64,000 nucleotides of DNA from Xenorhabdus japonica (GTDB lineage Bacteria > Pseudomonadota > Gammaproteobacteria > Enterobacterales > Enterobacteriaceae): contig NZ_FOVO01000012.1 of the NCBI RefSeq assembly GCF_900115195.1, positions 21,963-85,962 on the forward strand, written 5' to 3'. Below, one piece after another: positions 62,217 to 64,000 of this stretch. Each line of letters begins with the position of its first letter. Within the stretch, counting starts at the first letter, position 1. Under the pieces are notes generated by a model that worked only from the letters and a program-made list of their open reading frames with translations, ran no database searches and had not been told where the DNA came from. Position numbers and translations under genes: made by a program.

Positions 62217-63701
62217 ATGACAGTAAATTCACCAATGCTCATTACCTTCATTATCTACATCGCTGCGATGTTGCTGATAGGATTCATGGCGTATCGCTCT
62301 ACCAAAAACTTTGATGACTATATATTAGGTGGACGGAGATTAGGTAGTGTAGTAACAGCATTATCTGCTGGCGCTTCTGATATGAGTGGCTGGTTATTGA
62401 TGGGATTACCGGGGGCTATTTTTCTCTTCGGTATCTCAGAAAGTTGGATCGCATTAGGTCTACTGCTAGGTGCATACCTTAATTGGCGATGGGTTGCGGG
62501 TAGATTACGCGTACATACCGAAGTTAGTAATAACGCCTTGACATTACCCGATTATTTCACTCATCGCTTTGAAGATAAAAGTAAAATCCTGCGTATTATT
62601 TCCGCATTGGTTATCTTGATTTTCTTTACCATTTACTGCGCATCGGGTGTTGTGGCTGGTGGCTTATTGTTTGAAAATACATTTGGTATCAGCTACGAAA
62701 AAGCGATTTGGTTGGGGGCATTGGCTACGATTGCTTATATCTTCCTCGGAGGTTTTCTGGCGGTTAGCTGGACGGATACTGTTCAGGCGACTTTAATGAT
62801 TTTTGCTTTGATTCTAGTACCAGTTTTGATCTTATTCAATGTGGGGGGGGTTGACACTGCCATTACTATTATTGAGGCAAAAAATCCGGCATATTTAGAT
62901 ATGTTTAAAAACCTGAATATTATTGCCATTGTTTCTCTGTTGGGTTGGGGATTAGGTTATTTCGGTCAACCACACATTCTGGCTCGTTTCATGGCGGCAG
63001 ATTCTCATCAGACTATTCATAAAGCCCGTCGTATTAGTATGACGTGGATGTTACTGTGCCTTGCAGGTACGGTGGCTGTTGGTTTCTTTGGTATTTCATA
63101 TTTTGAAATACACCCGGAGCAGGCAGGGCCAGTATTGCAAAACCATGAGCGTATCTTTATTGAATTGGGCATTCTCTTGTTTAATCCATGGCTCACAGGG
63201 ATATTGCTGTCCGCGGTACTGGCTGCGGTTATGAGTACGTTGAGCTGCCAGTTGCTGGTTTGTTCTAGTGCGCTGACTGAAGATTTCTATAAGGCATTTA
63301 TACGTCCCAAAGCCAGCCAGAAAGAATTAGTATGGATTGGTCGCATGATGGTCTTGTTGGTAGCAGTTATTGCCATTGTGATTGCAACTAATCCGAACAA
63401 TAAGGTATTGGCATTGGTCAGTAATGCTTGGGCCGGATTTGGTGCGGCATTTGGCCCTGTGGTTTTGATCTCGGTACTCTGGAAACGCATGACTCGTAAT
63501 GGTGCGTTAGCGGGTATGTTAGTGGGGGCTGGTACTGTTCTGGTTTGGATGGAATTCCGTTGGTTTTCCCTGTATGAAATTATTCCGGGCTTTATTTTCG
63601 CGACGATTGCTATCATCGTGGTGAGTTTATTAGGAAAAGCTCCAAGTCAGGCGATACAACAGCGTTTTATTGAAGCAGAAGCGCATTATAAAACCAAATA
63701 A
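62217..63701 (+). CDS. putP: Sodium/proline symporter PutP
   Basis: PutP is a solute:sodium symporter that takes up proline with Na+. The 494-residue protein has about 13 membrane segments. Family motifs are GASDMSGWLLMGLPGAIF in the second helix, containing residues for sodium and proline binding in E. coli PutP, ALGLLLGAYLNWR, and GWGLGYFGQPHILARFMA, with QLLVCSSALTEDFYKAF further on. GGAG lies ten bases before the ATG. Divergent from putA. A hairpin follows the stop. Length and features are normal. Confidence 0.98.
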   Translation: MTVNSPMLITFIIYIAAMLLIGFMAYRSTKNFDDYILGGRRLGSVVTALSAGASDMSGWLLMGLPGAIFLFGISESWIALGLLLGAYLNWRWVAGRLRVHTEVSNNALTLPDYFTHRFEDKSKILRIISALVILIFFTIYCASGVVAGGLLFENTFGISYEKAIWLGALATIAYIFLGGFLAVSWTDTVQATLMIFALILVPVLILFNVGGVDTAITIIEAKNPAYLDMFKNLNIIAIVSLLGWGLGYFGQPHILARFMAADSHQTIHKARRISMTWMLLCLAGTVAVGFFGISYFEIHPEQAGPVLQNHERIFIELGILLFNPWLTGILLSAVLAAVMSTLSCQLLVCSSALTEDFYKAFIRPKASQKELVWIGRMMVLLVAVIAIVIATNPNNKVLALVSNAWAGFGAAFGPVVLISVLWKRMTRNGALAGMLVGAGTVLVWMEFRWFSLYEIIPGFIFATIAIIVVSLLGKAPSQAIQQRFIEAEAHYKTK

Positions 63702-63713
63702 TCTAATCAAATG

Positions 63714-63741
63714 AAAAGCCCTTGATAACTCAGGGGTTTAT
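63714..63741 (+). terminator. Possible terminator of putP
   Basis: AAAGCCCTTGA pairs with TCAGGGGTTT (two G-T wobbles) around TAAC, followed by a weak T-rich stretch. It lies 13 bases after the putP stop. Confidence 0.55.
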
Positions 63742-63803
63742 TAGTTTATACCTATCGTAATTGAAGATGCTTGATTTTTCCATATCAGCTCAAGATTGTG
63801 CCC

Positions 63804-64000
63804 ATGAAAATGACCCTGACAGATGCCCAAAAAGAGGCTCTCGAATTGATGCACGATACGACGCGTGATGGGCGCGTACGTGACCGCATTAAGGCCGTGT
63901 TTTTGATGACAAAATGGCTTCACCGTCAGGGATTCAGCGACAAGAAGCCGATGGGAACGCCTCATAAATTCGATGCAGATAAACAGCAACAATTTATTGA
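63804..64000 (+). mobile_element. IS630-family transposase remnant with internal deletion, cut by window edge
   Basis: The open frame from the ATG at 63804 begins MKMTLTDAQKEALELMHDTTR and DRIKAVFL, the N-terminus of IS630-type transposases, and then joins directly to KWLHRQGFSDKK and PHKFDADKQQQFI, which in intact copies lies about 90 residues further on. So the DNA-binding helix-turn-helix part is deleted in frame. The part with the DDE catalytic residues would lie beyond the window. It is probably inactive in this copy. Confidence 0.8.

Noticed and set aside
1..64000. CRISPR array, tRNA, rRNA or prophage genes
   Set aside because: No spaced direct repeats, no cloverleaf or rRNA sequence, and no phage structural genes were recognised in the window.

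Overview
The window looks like a chromosomal segment of an entomopathogenic enterobacterium of the Morganellaceae, most likely Xenorhabdus (Photorhabdus is the main alternative). This rests on enterobacterial-type flagellar proteins throughout, a flagellar regulon gathered at one locus, a large NRPS gene, a chaperone-usher fimbrial operon, AT-rich spacers, a decayed ERIC-like element and a putA-putP pair. No rRNA, tRNA or CRISPR array was seen.

Left part (1-12.8 kb): a serine recombinase cut by the window edge (minus strand), an AGCS-type sodium:alanine symporter, flhB-flhA (no flhE follows), then 1.7 kb of AT-rich DNA with a decayed DUF4291 pseudogene. A four-gene fimbrial operon (pilin, chaperone, usher, two-domain tip adhesin) follows. 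The fimbrial block sits between flhBA and flgNMA, inside the flagellar locus.

Middle part (12.8-24.8 kb): flgN-flgM-flgA read leftward; flgBCDEFGHIJ and flgKL read rightward. Together they encode the rod, hook, P/L rings, hook-associated proteins, and the anti-sigma factor and chaperone. A sigma-28 promoter precedes flgK.

Accessory island (24.8-40.0 kb): an IS6-family transposase remnant, a SASA/SGNH-type esterase (minus), a DUF1349 protein overlapping an SDR oxidoreductase (plus), a strong terminator, and one 3922-residue NRPS (minus) separate flgKL from fliR. The NRPS reads C-A-T / C-A-T / C-A-T / C-T. The fourth module has lost its adenylation domain in frame, and there is no thioesterase. 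The second and fourth C domains carry the dual condensation/epimerisation signature.

Right part (40.0-57.6 kb): fliRQPONMLKJIHGF (minus; export gate, C-ring, hook-length control, ATPase, MS-ring), fliE (plus), fliDST (minus), fliC (plus) and fliAZ (plus). Sigma-28 promoters lie back to back between fliD and fliC. Three genes of the fli operon carry short tandem repeats, two of them spanning the stop codon, and an ERIC-like element separates fliI from fliJ.

Right end (57.7-64 kb): putA and putP are divergent around a 509-bp control region with several GTTGCA sites (the PutA recognition hexamer). An IS630-type transposase remnant with an in-frame internal deletion is cut by the right edge.

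Together FlhA/B, FliOPQR and FliHIJ export the axial proteins. FlgM holds FliA (sigma-28) until the hook is finished, after which flgKL, fliD and fliC are expressed. FliZ is expected to link this regulon to other traits. The fimbrial and NRPS blocks are accessory insertions at two joints of this conserved locus.
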